Part shown: piece after piece, positions 36,401-44,605 of the stretch
Numbering within the stretch: position 1 is the stretch's first letter
How the letters are laid out: every line of letters begins with the position of its first letter
Source of the DNA: UBA1181 sp045226255
GTDB taxonomy: Bacteria; Bacteroidota; Bacteroidia; Bacteroidales; Paludibacteraceae
Assembly (NCBI GenBank): GCA_045226255.1
Contig: JBGVCG010000003.1
Coordinates: 178,039-242,038 of the forward strand
DNA: 64,000 bases
Reading direction: 5' to 3'
Notes under the pieces: model-generated
Databases searched by the model: none
Seen by the model: only the letters and a program-made list of their open reading frames with translations
Told to the model about the DNA's origin: nothing
Made by a program: the position numbers and the translations under genes

Positions 36401-38658
36401 TTTAATACTCCTCTGCCACTAGAGATGACACCGGAGGTCTTGTTGCTGATGATGGTATTCCCGCAGATGGAGTCAATAGTGGTTCTTCCTATTTCTATTC
36501 CTATTTCATTGCCAGATATGACGTTGTCAATTATATGATCACACAGACCTTGAATGAGTATGCCATGGGTTTTGTTGGAAACGATGGTGTCGCCAATTAT
36601 ATTCTTGACTTGAATTTGGCTTATGTTTATGCCAATGTCGTTGTTGCCTATGTAGCTGTAGCATATAGAATCCACAGCGCTTCGAATCGCATTGATTGCA
36701 GTTGCGTTTTCAGTGAAGCGGCACCTGTTGATGACATGTGCGCCACCCTGTATGGCTGCTGTGGAATTTTGAGTGAATAAGCAGTTGTAGAAGTCTCCCA
36801 AGCCCAAGTAAGAGGCACTCTCGTTGTTTTTGAAAACGCAGTCATACGCTTTGCCCGAAAAAGCGAGCAGACCTTCATTGCTTCCAGAGATAGTGCAATT
36901 GCGGAGGATAAGATTCTTGCTGCTATATCCTAAAATTCCTTTATTGTTGTCTGCGAATTGACAATCGGTGAGTGTTATGGTGGATAATGTGTCTGTAACC
37001 AATCCGTTTGTGTTCTTCAAGAAAAGGCAGTTGTTTATGTTGGCGACTGCTGATGAAAGTATTTGGACTCCGTAGTCTTTATTCCCGTAAATGGAACAAT
37101 CCGAGATGGTTAAGGTCCCAAATCCTTCCGTTTTCACACCTACGCTGACATTATTTGCGATGGTGCTGTTTTTCAAAACCGTTTCGCGAGAATTTTTGAT
37201 ATAGATTCCACTTATACTGTTTGGAATCGGGGTTGAATCCGGAGCTACACCCACATAACATGATTCGATGGTGAATTTCGTGGCGGGGGCTTCAAAATTG
37301 ATGCCGTATCTACGGTTGTTTCCTATGATATTGTTCTTAAATTCAGAAGGTGTGGTGGCAGAGGTTTGTGAGAACTGTACACCGTCTTCCATGTTTCCCA
37401 ATGCTTCGAATTTCGAGTTCGTTCCGATATAATTGTTGCTAAAGACATTTATTACTCCTCTGCCACTAGAGATGACACCGGAGGATCTGTTGCTGATAAT
37501 GGTATTTCCACAGATGGAGTCAATGGATGTCCTTCCTATTTCTATTCCTGTTCTATTGTTGGATATGACGTTGTCGTATATGTGAGTGCACGGACCTTGA
37601 ATGAGTATGCCATGTGTTTCGTTGGAAACGATGGTGTCGCCAATTATATTTTTTACTTGAGTTTGGCTTATGTTTATGCCTATGTTGTTGTTGCCTATGT
37701 AGCTGTAGCATATAGAATCTACATCGCTTTGAATCGCATTGATTGCAGTTCCGTTTTTAGTGAAGTGGCACCTGTTGATGACATGTGCGCCACCCTGTAT
37801 GGCTGCCGTCGAATTTTGAGTGAATGAGCAGTTGTAGAAGTCTCCCGATCCCAAGTTGGAGGCACTCTCGTTGTTATTGAAAGCGCAGTTGTACGCTTTG
37901 CCTGAAAAATTGCGCATACCTTCAGTGTTTCCAGTGAAAGTGCAATTGCGGAGGATGAGATTCTTGTTGCCATTCCCTGAAATTCCATAGACTGTGTTGT
38001 CTGTGAATTGACAATCGGAGACTGTTACGGAAGATTTTGCATCTGCTGACAATCCGATTTTGTTCTTCGAGAAAAGGCAATTGTTTATATTGGTGACTGT
38101 TGATGAAAGTATATTCAATGCGCCATAAGTGGAACTATTGTCGAAGAATTTACAATTTGTGATCTCATCAACCACTGACAATTGGATTTTTAGCGCATTA
38201 CTTCCATCATCTTTTACGAATTCCAGATTTTTCAGGACCACGTGATTGGCACCCGAGATAGAGAAGTAGTCATAATATGTTTTGATCTTAGCACCATTCT
38301 TTCCTCCGTCGAGGAGCGTATATGTCTCGTTTGTGATCTCTTTTGCCACATAGCTGGTCACCTTGATGGTGTCATTCTCCTGTAGATTGAAGGTGATCAT
38401 ACATGAGTCGGTGGAGTATTTGTTCACGGAATCCACTGCTGCAGGTAGTGATCCTGGGTCTGCTATCGCAGCACCATTGTCTATGTAAACATAGGAAGTT
38501 TTTGAGACCTCAAAAATACGGATGGTCGCATTACTTATGTTGGGCAAAAGCAGTATTCCCAACAGAATCAGCATCTTCTTTGCGAGAGATGCGGTAAATT
38601 CATTGTTCCAATGGCGCTTTTGGGGAGTGCCTTCGGTGAAAGAAAAACGTTTTTTCAT
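33493..38658 (-). CDS. Large secreted right-handed beta-helix protein with T9SS type A sorting domain
   Basis: The 1721-residue protein has an N-terminal export signal (MLILLGILLLPNISNA at residues 29-44, with a basic stretch before it; the ATG at 38574 is an alternative start). Most of the chain is parallel beta-helix of the right-handed pectate-lyase/NosD kind: repeated units such as ILRNCTFTGN and YNCSFTQNST. Two near-identical blocks of about 349 residues lie in tandem (about residues 182-880), and a diverged third copy lies near 1225-1440. Each helix region is followed by an Ig-like segment. A middle module opens YFVKVDGTGNGSSWENAMDG. The C-terminus has a type A sorting domain (SIYPNPATNVLYV to the end). 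Surface display by T9SS is expected; the ligand or substrate is unknown. Confidence 0.92.
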   Translation of the reverse strand: MKKRFSFTEGTPQKRHWNNEFTASLAKKMLILLGILLLPNISNATIRIFEVSKTSYVYIDNGAAIADPGSLPAAVDSVNKYSTDSCMITFNLQENDTIKVTSYVAKEITNETYTLLDGGKNGAKIKTYYDYFSISGANHVVLKNLEFVKDDGSNALKIQLSVVDEITNCKFFDNSSTYGALNILSSTVTNINNCLFSKNKIGLSADAKSSVTVSDCQFTDNTVYGISGNGNKNLILRNCTFTGNTEGMRNFSGKAYNCAFNNNESASNLGSGDFYNCSFTQNSTAAIQGGAHVINRCHFTKNGTAINAIQSDVDSICYSYIGNNNIGINISQTQVKNIIGDTIVSNETHGILIQGPCTHIYDNVISNNRTGIEIGRTSIDSICGNTIISNRSSGVISSGRGVINVFSNNYIGTNSKFEALGNMEDGVQFSQTSATTPSEFKNNIIGNNRRYGINFEAPATKFTIESCYVGVAPDSTPIPNSISGIYIKNSRETVLKNSTIANNVSVGVKTEGFGTLTISDCSIYGNKDYGVQILSSAVANINNCLFLKNTNGLVTDTLSTITLTDCQFADNNKGILGYSSKNLILRNCTISGSNEGLLAFSGKAYDCVFKNNESASYLGLGDFYNCLFTQNSTAAIQGGAHVINRCRFTENATAINAIRSAVDSICYSYIGNNDIGINISQIQVKNIIGDTIVSNKTHGILIQGLCDHIIDNVISGNEIGIEIGRTTIDSICGNTIISNKTSGVISSGRGVLNVFSNNYIGTNSKFEALGNMEDGVQFSQSSSIPTEFKNNIIGNNGRYGINLEASIPQLTIESCYVGVAPDSTPIPNAKGGLYIGSQNHKTVLKNSSFAMNGGTGVKAAVQGEMSLSGCSFYGNKGYGVYFASETTPYNLVVDNCVFEKNDSSAIYTNYPHAGEGSNYVASSITNTLFLKTQWVHSINKAIETNNPLSAPIITSITEDENGYLIITGKADSIGASYIELYLNDGESETATKFIASDSTDAEGNFSIKTGITTYEANIIATSSYSNETSAFSKTLIHYNKSRKEYFVKVDGTGNGSSWENAMDGKGFVSMMERVPDSVTFHLAAGTYDLQELAEKTEVQITRPTTIIGSYPADAKTGDVATPFKNTTLLKTGYFRINTSGDVVFDGLRFETEFELGAYNEQMNKQPGLTITLKNSVVVGKENSTNAIFASHKGKTILYNDSIIGNYTYSAIAVNGSDTLIAKNCYVSGSGCKGGIVTDGYAEIDSTIITGNMQFGVFQNGTGGQMTAIKNCIITRDGSVNDKEKGIGIRMSGNTANIINNLVGIDANGDVKGFDIGVLIEMTTISSIVEGNIIAGNDSIGIVINGGTNLVKGNYIGTDKNFNDLGNGSDGLLIGARSKVNFPSSLDSANYIGFNKRHGIYSQGSMTACNASFNYIGVTPQGDPMPNGEYGIYMETSRQDQNIKGNLIGFNGKGGVHYEDYYTTITENLFFGTNGKAISDRRTSYQLAIPSIIQVKKDNDRILVEGTTDTFRVSTVELFATNGGLQTAHVFLGNTVTDSTGAFSFAIPEEKLSEYGDTICFSATATYEMGGTSNLSDPFCCENCQCVIDTTVLPVDTILVGESYLGQTYTEAGYYDNIFEVLKRPNGCDLVIKYSLLVLPNEGTGVENQLAGSKSIYPNPATNVLYVTNSSTFSYVIQNMLGHTVMEGSSNNGSIDISDLPQGLYFLRLGNEVLFQFVKSQE
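36022..38115 (-). repeat. Tandem duplication of about 1047 bases inside the beta-helix gene
   Basis: Copy 1 (about 37069-38115) and copy 2 (about 36022-37068) keep a constant offset of 1047 bases (349 codons) over most of their length; for example, the same 60-base stretch is found near 36321 and 37368. A one-codon indel shifts the offset to 1050 near the 5' end. The frame is kept throughout. Confidence 0.9.
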
Positions 38659-38991
38659 TATTGTTATTATTAAAATTACTGTTGCATGGTTGATGCCGTT
38701 GGAAGGGCTTGCCGTTTGGTTGATTCACATAAAAACATCTATTTCCTTGCCTCGTTCCTTGTCTCAGTGCGTTTTGTACGCATCTTGTTTCCCCGAATTG
38801 TTCCCAATTGAGAACAGGTGATCGTTACGGAGCAGAATTGATAAATATCGTCTTTGAACGATGGAATCCAAACCATTACTTAAATATTCAAATCCAGTTG
38901 TTTATCTATTAACACATTATTTTTACAACATCATCTTCCACGAAATATGTGGTTTTGTAATTATCAAGGAAATTATGTGGTTTCCTGAGTG

Positions 38992-39021
38992 CAAAGGTAT
39001 ATGTTTTTTGTAAAACATCAA
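38992..39021 (-). promoter_or_regulatory. Promoter of the beta-helix gene with long leader
   Basis: On the minus strand TTG (39021-39019), a 19-base gap, and TACCTTTG (38999-38992) followed by CAC. It matches the Bacteroidota consensus. The start codon is about 330 bases downstream, so the mRNA would carry a long untranslated leader. Confidence 0.65.
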
Positions 39022-39404
39022 GCAAAATGTATAAATTTAATAAAATTATTTGCGGGTGATGTTGTTTTTACGCTTGATTTGTTTGTGTGGCTGGGAAACA
39101 AGAGCAGCGGAAAACCTTTGTTCCCCGCTAATGATCTTCCCAGACAATGACTCTTGCCTTATGTGGTAATTGTCCTTGGATGAGTGAAGACTTTATTTAT
39201 TCATTATGGCTTACTTTTTTTTTGTACAGAATTATCTTCTATCCTTTTTCGGACAACTCTTTTTTATTGTGTTTTATTGTTCCTCCGAACATTGCAAAGG
39301 TATGGAGATGTGATGGGTTGTGGAATCGCTATATGTAGCTATTTCCCTCGCTTTTATTCCCTATTAAGGTGTATGTTGTAATGGATGGTGGCAGCTTTTT
39401 CTAT

Positions 39405-39440
39405 GAAAAAAGGCTACAACAGATATCTGTCGTAGCCTTT
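39405..39440 (-). terminator. Terminator of the second tRNA-Asn
   Basis: A near-perfect inverted repeat AAAGGCTAC / GTAGCCTTT with inner ACAGAT/ATCTGT pairing. On the minus strand it is followed by TTTTT, four bases after the tRNA end. Confidence 0.88.
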
Positions 39441-39443
39441 GTG

Positions 39444-39517
39444 CTCTCCCTCTTGGACTTGAACCAAGGACCCCCTGATTAACAGTCAGGTGCTCTAACC
39501 GACTGAGCTAAGGAAGA
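39444..39517 (-). tRNA. tRNA-Asn (GTT), second identical copy
   Basis: The 74 bases are identical to the tRNA at 11248-11321 (anticodon GTT; plus-strand AAC at 39481-39483). It has its own terminator and promoter, so it is an independent gene and not an edge of an integrated element as far as I can see. Confidence 0.97.
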
Positions 39518-39538
39518 GTGTTTTTCTCTTTTGCGGTG

Positions 39539-39569
39539 CAAAGGTAAGTCGTTTTTGTGGAGTCTCCAA
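39539..39569 (-). promoter_or_regulatory. Promoter of the second tRNA-Asn
   Basis: On the minus strand TTG (39569-39567), a 20-base gap, and TACCTTTG (39546-39539) running into CACCGCA, the string shared by all three tRNA genes here. Confidence 0.75.
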
Positions 39570-39592
39570 ATAATTGGGGAACTATTTTTGCA

Positions 39593-40732
39593 CTATTTTT
39601 CGGTTTTTATCAACTTCTTTTCTATGATAAAGGAAACCAATTCGTTAGCCATCCTCTTGTGCGTGTCGATGGTTGGGTGGTAGTCCTCTCCGAAGGGCCC
39701 TTCTTGAGGTTCCGTCTCGAAATAGTGGATATGGTTCTCCTCTCCACCGGCGTTTTTAATGGCGGTGAGCACGCATTGACTGTAGCGAGTCAGTTGGTTC
39801 GGATAGAATTCCATGTTGTCGTGTAGGGCTGGTCCGACGGCGCAGATGATTTCCGCATCAGGGTAATAGCCTTTCATGCGTTGCAGAAATGCTGTGTATT
39901 CTGCGATGAATTGGATGGAGTCCACTCGGATTTTGGTAGTGCTCTCAGACATGAAGTCGTTCGTGCCGAGGTTTAGCACTAGGATGTCTGGAATATAATC
40001 GCTGTGGTTCCATTTGGAGTCTGGCTTCGTGGCGATGATCCTGCCGTAGAACTGTGGGATGGTGTTCTCGGAGTCCCCTTCGTAATTTCTGCAGACGCCC
40101 TTGCCCGAATAGGCGGTGCATACATATTGCGCATTCAACTTCCTTGCCGTGATGGCACCGTATGCGTAGTAATTGTTTTCATTCAAAGGGGAGAAGCCTT
40201 GCTTCGGGGTCATGGACGATAGCTCGTTGCCGTATCCGCAGGTGAGGGAGTTGCCGATAAACTCCATCTTGAGCTCTGGTAGTGGTTCTGCATAGACGAG
40301 GAATGCGTCGCCGGTTTTGTCCCCGACGATAAATCCTGAGAAGTTCACCTCTCCGACAAGACTCTCTGTCAGTTTGACGAGCTCGACGGTGTGTAGGGTG
40401 TCTTTCAGCCGTGAAGCCAGCACATATTCGTATTGGCCTTCGTTGAGGACGATTTTTTGAGGCTCTCCGTTATCGATGATACAATAAAAGGTGTTGTGCA
40501 TTCCTTGCCCCGCTAAATCTTTGAACCTTGCTGTGATGGACTTCCCCCTGAATCTGGTGAGAATGGTGACACCAGGGTAGGAGAACGATACGAAATTGGG
40601 GTTGCTCTTGTCAACACGTCCCATGTATGTGATTTGCTGACTTGACGGCCCGTAAACGTCACTGTTGCAACTTGAGAAGATTGTTGCCATGATTAGCAAA
40701 GCGTAGAATGATATCCTTTTTATTGTTTCCAT
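39593..40732 (-). CDS. Lipoprotein SGNH esterase, carbohydrate esterase family 2-like
   Basis: The 379-residue protein has a lipoprotein signal (ALLIMATIFSSC, Cys at about residue 22). An N-terminal beta-sandwich (about 30-150) precedes an SGNH domain with FIGNSLTCGYGNE (Ser near 161), an AYSGKGVC oxyanion Gly region, LNLGTNDFM (Asn near 256) and DYHPTIDTH (Asp/His near 353). This two-domain order matches CE2 acetyl-xylan esterases, which remove acetyl from plant polysaccharides. The exact sugar is inference. Its start is 2 bases from the stop of the acyltransferase upstream, so the two are one operon. Confidence 0.88.
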   Translation of the reverse strand: METIKRISFYALLIMATIFSSCNSDVYGPSSQQITYMGRVDKSNPNFVSFSYPGVTILTRFRGKSITARFKDLAGQGMHNTFYCIIDNGEPQKIVLNEGQYEYVLASRLKDTLHTVELVKLTESLVGEVNFSGFIVGDKTGDAFLVYAEPLPELKMEFIGNSLTCGYGNELSSMTPKQGFSPLNENNYYAYGAITARKLNAQYVCTAYSGKGVCRNYEGDSENTIPQFYGRIIATKPDSKWNHSDYIPDILVLNLGTNDFMSESTTKIRVDSIQFIAEYTAFLQRMKGYYPDAEIICAVGPALHDNMEFYPNQLTRYSQCVLTAIKNAGGEENHIHYFETEPQEGPFGEDYHPTIDTHKRMANELVSFIIEKKLIKTEK

Positions 40733-40734
40733 GT

Positions 40735-41595
40735 TTATCCTTTGTCGTTAGGTTGTACACTTGGCCATGGGTTCTCTATGATGCCTGCGAGTTCTACCAT
40801 TTTGGCGTGGACACGGTCTCTCATCTCGTCGACTGCCTCCTTCCTCGGCAGGTTCATGTCTGGATAGATAGGCTCGCCTATGGTGATGTTGTACAATGGC
40901 TCGTCCTTCTTGAAGTATTTGTACAAGCCGGTGCGCTCTCGGTAGGTGATGACCATTGGCACGATAGGCATTTGATATTTGTAGGAGAAGATGAAGGCTC
41001 CCTTTCTGAATGGACGGAGTGGCTTGTAGTTGTTCCATCTGCACTCCTCCGGGAATACGTGGAACCAAGCTTTCCGCTCGTGGAGCGTGTCGAACGCTTG
41101 GTTGAATTTCTTCATGGCGCTCATGCTCTTCGGTACGGGTATTCCGCAGGTGTGGCGCATATTGTCCCTATCCTTCGTCTGGAAGTTATCCGCCCAGGCA
41201 GGGTACCATAGCCTGAAACGCTTGGAGGCTTGCCATACTGCGAGGAAGTCCCATCTGTAGGCGTGGTTGCAGACGGTGATCGCACCATCCTTCAGCTCTT
41301 TTTTGTACTTCTTCAGGTTCTCTCTGCCCTTGATGCGTAGACCGAAGATCAGCGGGTTGACCCAGAAGCAGATGAAGAAGGCGCGGAAAACGGCCCAGAG
41401 ATGTCCGACCTTCCATTTGAAAGACTCGTCCAAGTAAGGGTAGTTCTCGTCGAACACCTCGTTGTATATGTTTTCGTATATGAGTTTGTGAACGAATGGA
41501 TCGTCTTCAGGAAAGGTGTTCTCCACGTCAGGAACGTATTCCCCTTCCTTCACTTTCATCATCTTGTAACGCTTATTCTCTAAACATGATCCCAT
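40735..41595 (-). CDS. 1-acyl-sn-glycerol-3-phosphate acyltransferase-like (PlsC family)
   Basis: The 286-residue protein has the acyltransferase motif I NHAYRWD (H-x4-D near residue 110) and motif III FPEECRWNNY (FPEG variant, near 184), with PIVPMVI as motif IV. PlsC-type enzymes add a fatty acyl chain to lysophosphatidic acid or a related lipid at the inner membrane. A hydrophobic stretch (LWAVFRAFFICFWVNPLIFGL, near residue 67) may be the membrane-entry segment. The FPEE variant and a long charged N-terminus suggest a branch other than the housekeeping PlsC. It lies between a metallo-beta-lactamase-fold hydrolase and the CE2-like esterase. Confidence 0.87.
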   Translation of the reverse strand: MGSCLENKRYKMMKVKEGEYVPDVENTFPEDDPFVHKLIYENIYNEVFDENYPYLDESFKWKVGHLWAVFRAFFICFWVNPLIFGLRIKGRENLKKYKKELKDGAITVCNHAYRWDFLAVWQASKRFRLWYPAWADNFQTKDRDNMRHTCGIPVPKSMSAMKKFNQAFDTLHERKAWFHVFPEECRWNNYKPLRPFRKGAFIFSYKYQMPIVPMVITYRERTGLYKYFKKDEPLYNITIGEPIYPDMNLPRKEAVDEMRDRVHAKMVELAGIIENPWPSVQPNDKG

Positions 41596-41631
41596 AATAG
41601 CTTGGTTATATGTAGGTTAAACTCTTAATTC

Positions 41632-42288
41632 TTAACTCTTAATTATCTTAACGATTTCCGGATTGTTCTCCTTCTCGTGTCCCAAGGTGGCAGGCTCGCC
41701 GTGACCGCTGTAGAGCATGGTGTCATCGGGTAGGGGAAGAAGCTTCTCCTTGATGCTTTTCACTAGGGTGTCGTAGTTGCCACGGTGCATGTCCGTCCTT
41801 CCGATGCCTCCCTCCAGGATGGTGTCTCCCACGAAGGCGCAGTGTTCCTTCTCTTCGTAGAAGGCAAGTCCGCCGGGAGAGTGCCCCGGTACCTGCAGCA
41901 CGTTCAGCCGGATGCTTCCCACCTCTATCACGTCGCCGTCCACCAAGTATCCTTTGAGCGGTAAAGCCTCGTCGTCCATTGGCATGTTGAACATGACCAG
42001 CAGGTCCTGATAGTGGTTGAGGAAGGTGATGTCCTTTTTGCAGGCCTCCGCCCCCACACCGAACGTCTCCTCCACGAATCGTTGTCCGTAGATGTGGTCA
42101 AAGTGCAGGTGCGTATCTATCACCCGTTTGATTTTCAAATTGTTATCTATGATATAATCTTTGAACAAGTTCCTCTCTTCAACGGTCTGACATCCAGGGT
42201 CGATGACGATCGCCTCGCACGTTTTTTCGTCTATGAGCACGTAGGTGTTTACGTTTAATATGTTGAATGTAAAACGTTTAACAATCAT
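41632..42288 (-). CDS. Metallo-beta-lactamase-fold hydrolase (glyoxalase II-like)
   Basis: The 218-residue protein has the metal-binding motif THLHFDH (near residue 60), then a His in GHSPGG, an Asp in VGDTIL and a final His in YSGHGEP. This is the full set for a dinuclear metal site in GloB-like hydrolases, which split thioesters such as S-lactoylglutathione. Compact length and absence of a C-terminal GloB helical domain place it with the YcbL/short GloB group; the substrate is open. It is the first gene of a minus-strand trio. Confidence 0.9.
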   Translation of the reverse strand: MIVKRFTFNILNVNTYVLIDEKTCEAIVIDPGCQTVEERNLFKDYIIDNNLKIKRVIDTHLHFDHIYGQRFVEETFGVGAEACKKDITFLNHYQDLLVMFNMPMDDEALPLKGYLVDGDVIEVGSIRLNVLQVPGHSPGGLAFYEEKEHCAFVGDTILEGGIGRTDMHRGNYDTLVKSIKEKLLPLPDDTMLYSGHGEPATLGHEKENNPEIVKIIKS

Positions 42289-42327
42289 TTCTTAGAAATA
42301 CGGTTTATCCCTTCATTTAAAATCGGA

Positions 42328-42335
42328 CAAATATA
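42328..42335 (-). promoter_or_regulatory. -7 element of the metallo-hydrolase operon
   Basis: TATATTTG on the minus strand fits TAnnTTTG and lies 39 bases before the ATG at 42288. No clear TTG is seen at the right distance upstream. Confidence 0.5.
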
Positions 42336-42461
42336 TGTTTTTTTTGTGAAAAAATGAGTCGAATAATGCTTTCTTTGACACTATTTGCGCAAATTTACGT
42401 TACTTTCGCGCAATGAAACGTAACGGTGGGTTTTTTGGACTCACTTAAAGGGTATAGGATT

Positions 42462-43052
42462 ATGATGATTCAAATCGATGATACGATAATTTCCACGGAT
42501 CTTTTTGACACGAGGTTCTGTTGTGACTTGTCCGTATGCAAGGGAGAGTGTTGCGTGGAGGGTGACTCTGGCGCTCCGTTGGAGAAGGAGGAGTTGCAGG
42601 AATTGGAGAAGGTGTTGCCTGTCGTGTGGAACGAATTGCCGGAGAAGTCGCGAGAAGTGATAAAGCAGCAAGGTTTTTCCACGGTGGATGGGGATGGTGA
42701 TTTGGTCACTTCCATCGTAAATGGCGGAGAGTGTGTGTTCGCCTATTTTGACGAAGAGGGGATGTGCAAGTGCGCTATCGAGAAGGCCTACAAGGAGGGT
42801 CGTGTCGGGTTCTATAAACCAATATCCTGCCATTTGTATCCTGTCCGTCTGGAGACGCTCCGGAATGGGACGGTGGCTTTGAACGTTCATCGGTGGAAGG
42901 TCTGCCGTTGCGCTTTTGCCAAAGGACAGGAGGAGAATTTGCCGTTGTATGTTTTCTTGAAGGAACCGTTGATTCGTCGTTTCGGCAAGGAGTGGTACGA
43001 GAAGGTGGAGATCGCCGCCGAGGAACTGAAAAAGATGGAGGAACGTAGATGA
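42462..43052 (+). CDS. DUF3109 family Cys-rich protein
   Basis: The 196-residue protein starts MMIQIDDTIISTDLF, then shows Cys clusters: RFCCDLSVCKGECCVEGDSG (about residues 18-37), GECVF, MCKCAIE, PISCHLYP and KVCRCAF. The pattern matches DUF3109, a Bacteroidota family probably binding a metal or iron-sulfur cluster; its function is unknown. I start at the paired ATGs at 42462/42465, because the family begins with MIQIDD; an upstream in-frame GTG at 42426 only adds an unrelated 12 residues. It overlaps the M16 peptidase by ATGA. Confidence 0.9.
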   Translation: MMIQIDDTIISTDLFDTRFCCDLSVCKGECCVEGDSGAPLEKEELQELEKVLPVVWNELPEKSREVIKQQGFSTVDGDGDLVTSIVNGGECVFAYFDEEGMCKCAIEKAYKEGRVGFYKPISCHLYPVRLETLRNGTVALNVHRWKVCRCAFAKGQEENLPLYVFLKEPLIRRFGKEWYEKVEIAAEELKKMEERR

Positions 43053-44287
43053 AGGAGTCTCCGGTGTCATATCGTAAGTTGCCTAATGGGGTTCGTTTGG
43101 TGCATTTGCGGGACAGGAGCCCCGTGGCCTACTGCGGCTTTGTCGTGAACGTGGGCACGCGTGACGAGCTTCCGGAGGAGTCTGGCATGGCGCATTTCGT
43201 CGAGCATCTGCTCTTCAAGGGAACGCGGAAACGTAGGGCGTGGCATATCCTGAATAGGGTGGAGGCTGTCGGGGGCGAATTGAACGCTTACACGACCAAG
43301 GAGGAGACGTTTGTCTATGCCACGGTACTGACCACTCACTTCGAGCGGGCGATGGAGCTCTGCGCTGATGTGGTCTTCCATTCCACCTTCCCCCAGAAGG
43401 AGATGGATAAGGAGGTGGATGTCATCATTGATGAAATACAGTCTTACAAGGATTCCCCGTCCGAATTGATCTACGATGATTTCGAGAACATGATTTTCTC
43501 GGACTCTCCGATGGGCCGTTATATATTGGGCGATAAGAAGTCTTTGAAACACTATAAGTCGGAGGATGTTCGTCGGTTCGTCGATCGTACTTATCAGGCG
43601 GACAAGATATTGTTTTTCTCCATCGGAAACGTTGATTTCAAGCGGATAGAGCGTTGGGCGGAAAAGTATCTCATGGATTTGCCGGCCTCGGCGCCTGGCG
43701 CTTCCAGGGTCTCGCCGTCTGTTTATGTGCCTCAAACAAAGTATATTAAGAAGAATACTTGCCAGTCTCATGTGATGATTGGTACCCGTGCGTTCGACCT
43801 GAACGATGATCGCCGCTTGGCGTTCGGCCTTGTTAATAATATATTAGGTGGTACTGGCATGAATAGCCGCCTGAATCTCCTGCTGAGGGAGCGGAATGGC
43901 ATGGCCTACAATGTGGAATCAGTATTCACTCCTTATTCGGACACGGGTATCTTCTCTGTCTATTTTGGTACGGATGAGAAGAACCGGGAGAAGTGCACCG
44001 CCCTTGTGATGGAAGAACTGAAGCGGATGCGCACCGAACTGATACCGCCTCGTAAGCTGCTCCAACTGAAGCGTCAGTGGCTGGGACAATTGGCGATTGC
44101 GCAGGAGAACCGTGAGAACCTGGTCCTCTCCTTGGCGCGTAGTTTCCTTTATTTCGATAAGTTCGAATCATTGGAACTTGTCAAATCTCAATTGGAGAAG
44201 ATTTCTTCGGAAATGTTGATCGATGTCTCCGAAACATTACTCCGTGAAGATTTACTCTCCGTATTGGTCTATTCGGATAAGGTGTGA
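43049..44287 (+). CDS. M16-family zinc metallopeptidase
   Basis: The 412-residue protein has the inverted zinc motif HFVEH (residues 49-53) and the third ligand Glu in IIDEIQSY (near 128), so the active domain is intact. A C-terminal half-domain with the LRERNGMAYNVESVF motif (Arg-Tyr type substrate clamp) follows. Length matches single-chain M16B processing peptidases of bacteria. No signal peptide is seen, so a cytoplasmic role in peptide breakdown is likely. It overlaps the DUF3109 gene upstream by 4 bases and is probably translated with it. Confidence 0.93.
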   Translation: MKESPVSYRKLPNGVRLVHLRDRSPVAYCGFVVNVGTRDELPEESGMAHFVEHLLFKGTRKRRAWHILNRVEAVGGELNAYTTKEETFVYATVLTTHFERAMELCADVVFHSTFPQKEMDKEVDVIIDEIQSYKDSPSELIYDDFENMIFSDSPMGRYILGDKKSLKHYKSEDVRRFVDRTYQADKILFFSIGNVDFKRIERWAEKYLMDLPASAPGASRVSPSVYVPQTKYIKKNTCQSHVMIGTRAFDLNDDRRLAFGLVNNILGGTGMNSRLNLLLRERNGMAYNVESVFTPYSDTGIFSVYFGTDEKNREKCTALVMEELKRMRTELIPPRKLLQLKRQWLGQLAIAQENRENLVLSLARSFLYFDKFESLELVKSQLEKISSEMLIDVSETLLREDLLSVLVYSDKV

Positions 44288-44605
44288 TTTGACCTAAGAA
44301 ATCTGTCCGTTGGCTGATGATTTGCGTGTTTTGGTTGTATTTGCGTCTGATTTATTGATTGTTACAATCCCAAATGCTAATTTTGGGATGTGATTATTGG
44401 CCTTTCTGTTGGGCTGAAAATCAATTTTTTTGCTTATAAGGGCATGGACTCCCGAAGGATGTCCATTTAGATTTGACCATAAACCCGAGTGCGTCTTTGG
44501 ATGCATTTTTGAATAGTATATTTAGGCTGATCAGGTGTTGTTGATAGTGTTGTTATTAGTAGTGTATTAATTATAATAGGTTGCGATTAGTGTCGCTGTA
44601 GTCTT
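44288..44605. other. Intergenic region before the type B surface protein
   Basis: The 318 bases include two inverted repeats (44367-44389, and ATGGAC/GTCCAT at about 44443-44465). I see no gene and no full-consensus promoter; the closest match just upstream of the ATG is TAGGTTGCG near 44570. Confidence 0.45.
44367..44389 (+). terminator. Candidate terminator of the DUF3109-M16 operon
   Basis: A perfect 8-bp stem ATCCCAAA / TTTGGGAT with a 7-base loop lies 80 bases past the M16 stop. The T-run is poor. Confidence 0.5.

Larger units (their letters stand above)
38659..39443. other. Gene-free region between beta-helix gene and tRNA-Asn
   Basis: The 785 bases hold the promoter and long leader of the beta-helix gene (38659-39021) and the tRNA terminator (39405-39440). 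A weak structured patch (CTGGGAA 39091-39097 with TTCCCAG 39137-39143, inner AGCGG/CCGCT) is seen but has no T-run. Short open frames here lack homology-like features. Confidence 0.5.

Noticed and set aside
39091..39143. Structured RNA candidate with CTGGGAA/TTCCCAG and AGCGG/CCGCT pairing
   Set aside because: No promoter or T-run goes with it and the pairing is short; I could not tell it from chance.
11248..39517. Integrated element bounded by the two identical tRNA-Asn genes
   Set aside because: The tRNAs are in opposite orientation, each has its own promoter and terminator, and the 28 kb between them hold core genes (dnaE, prs) and no integrase.
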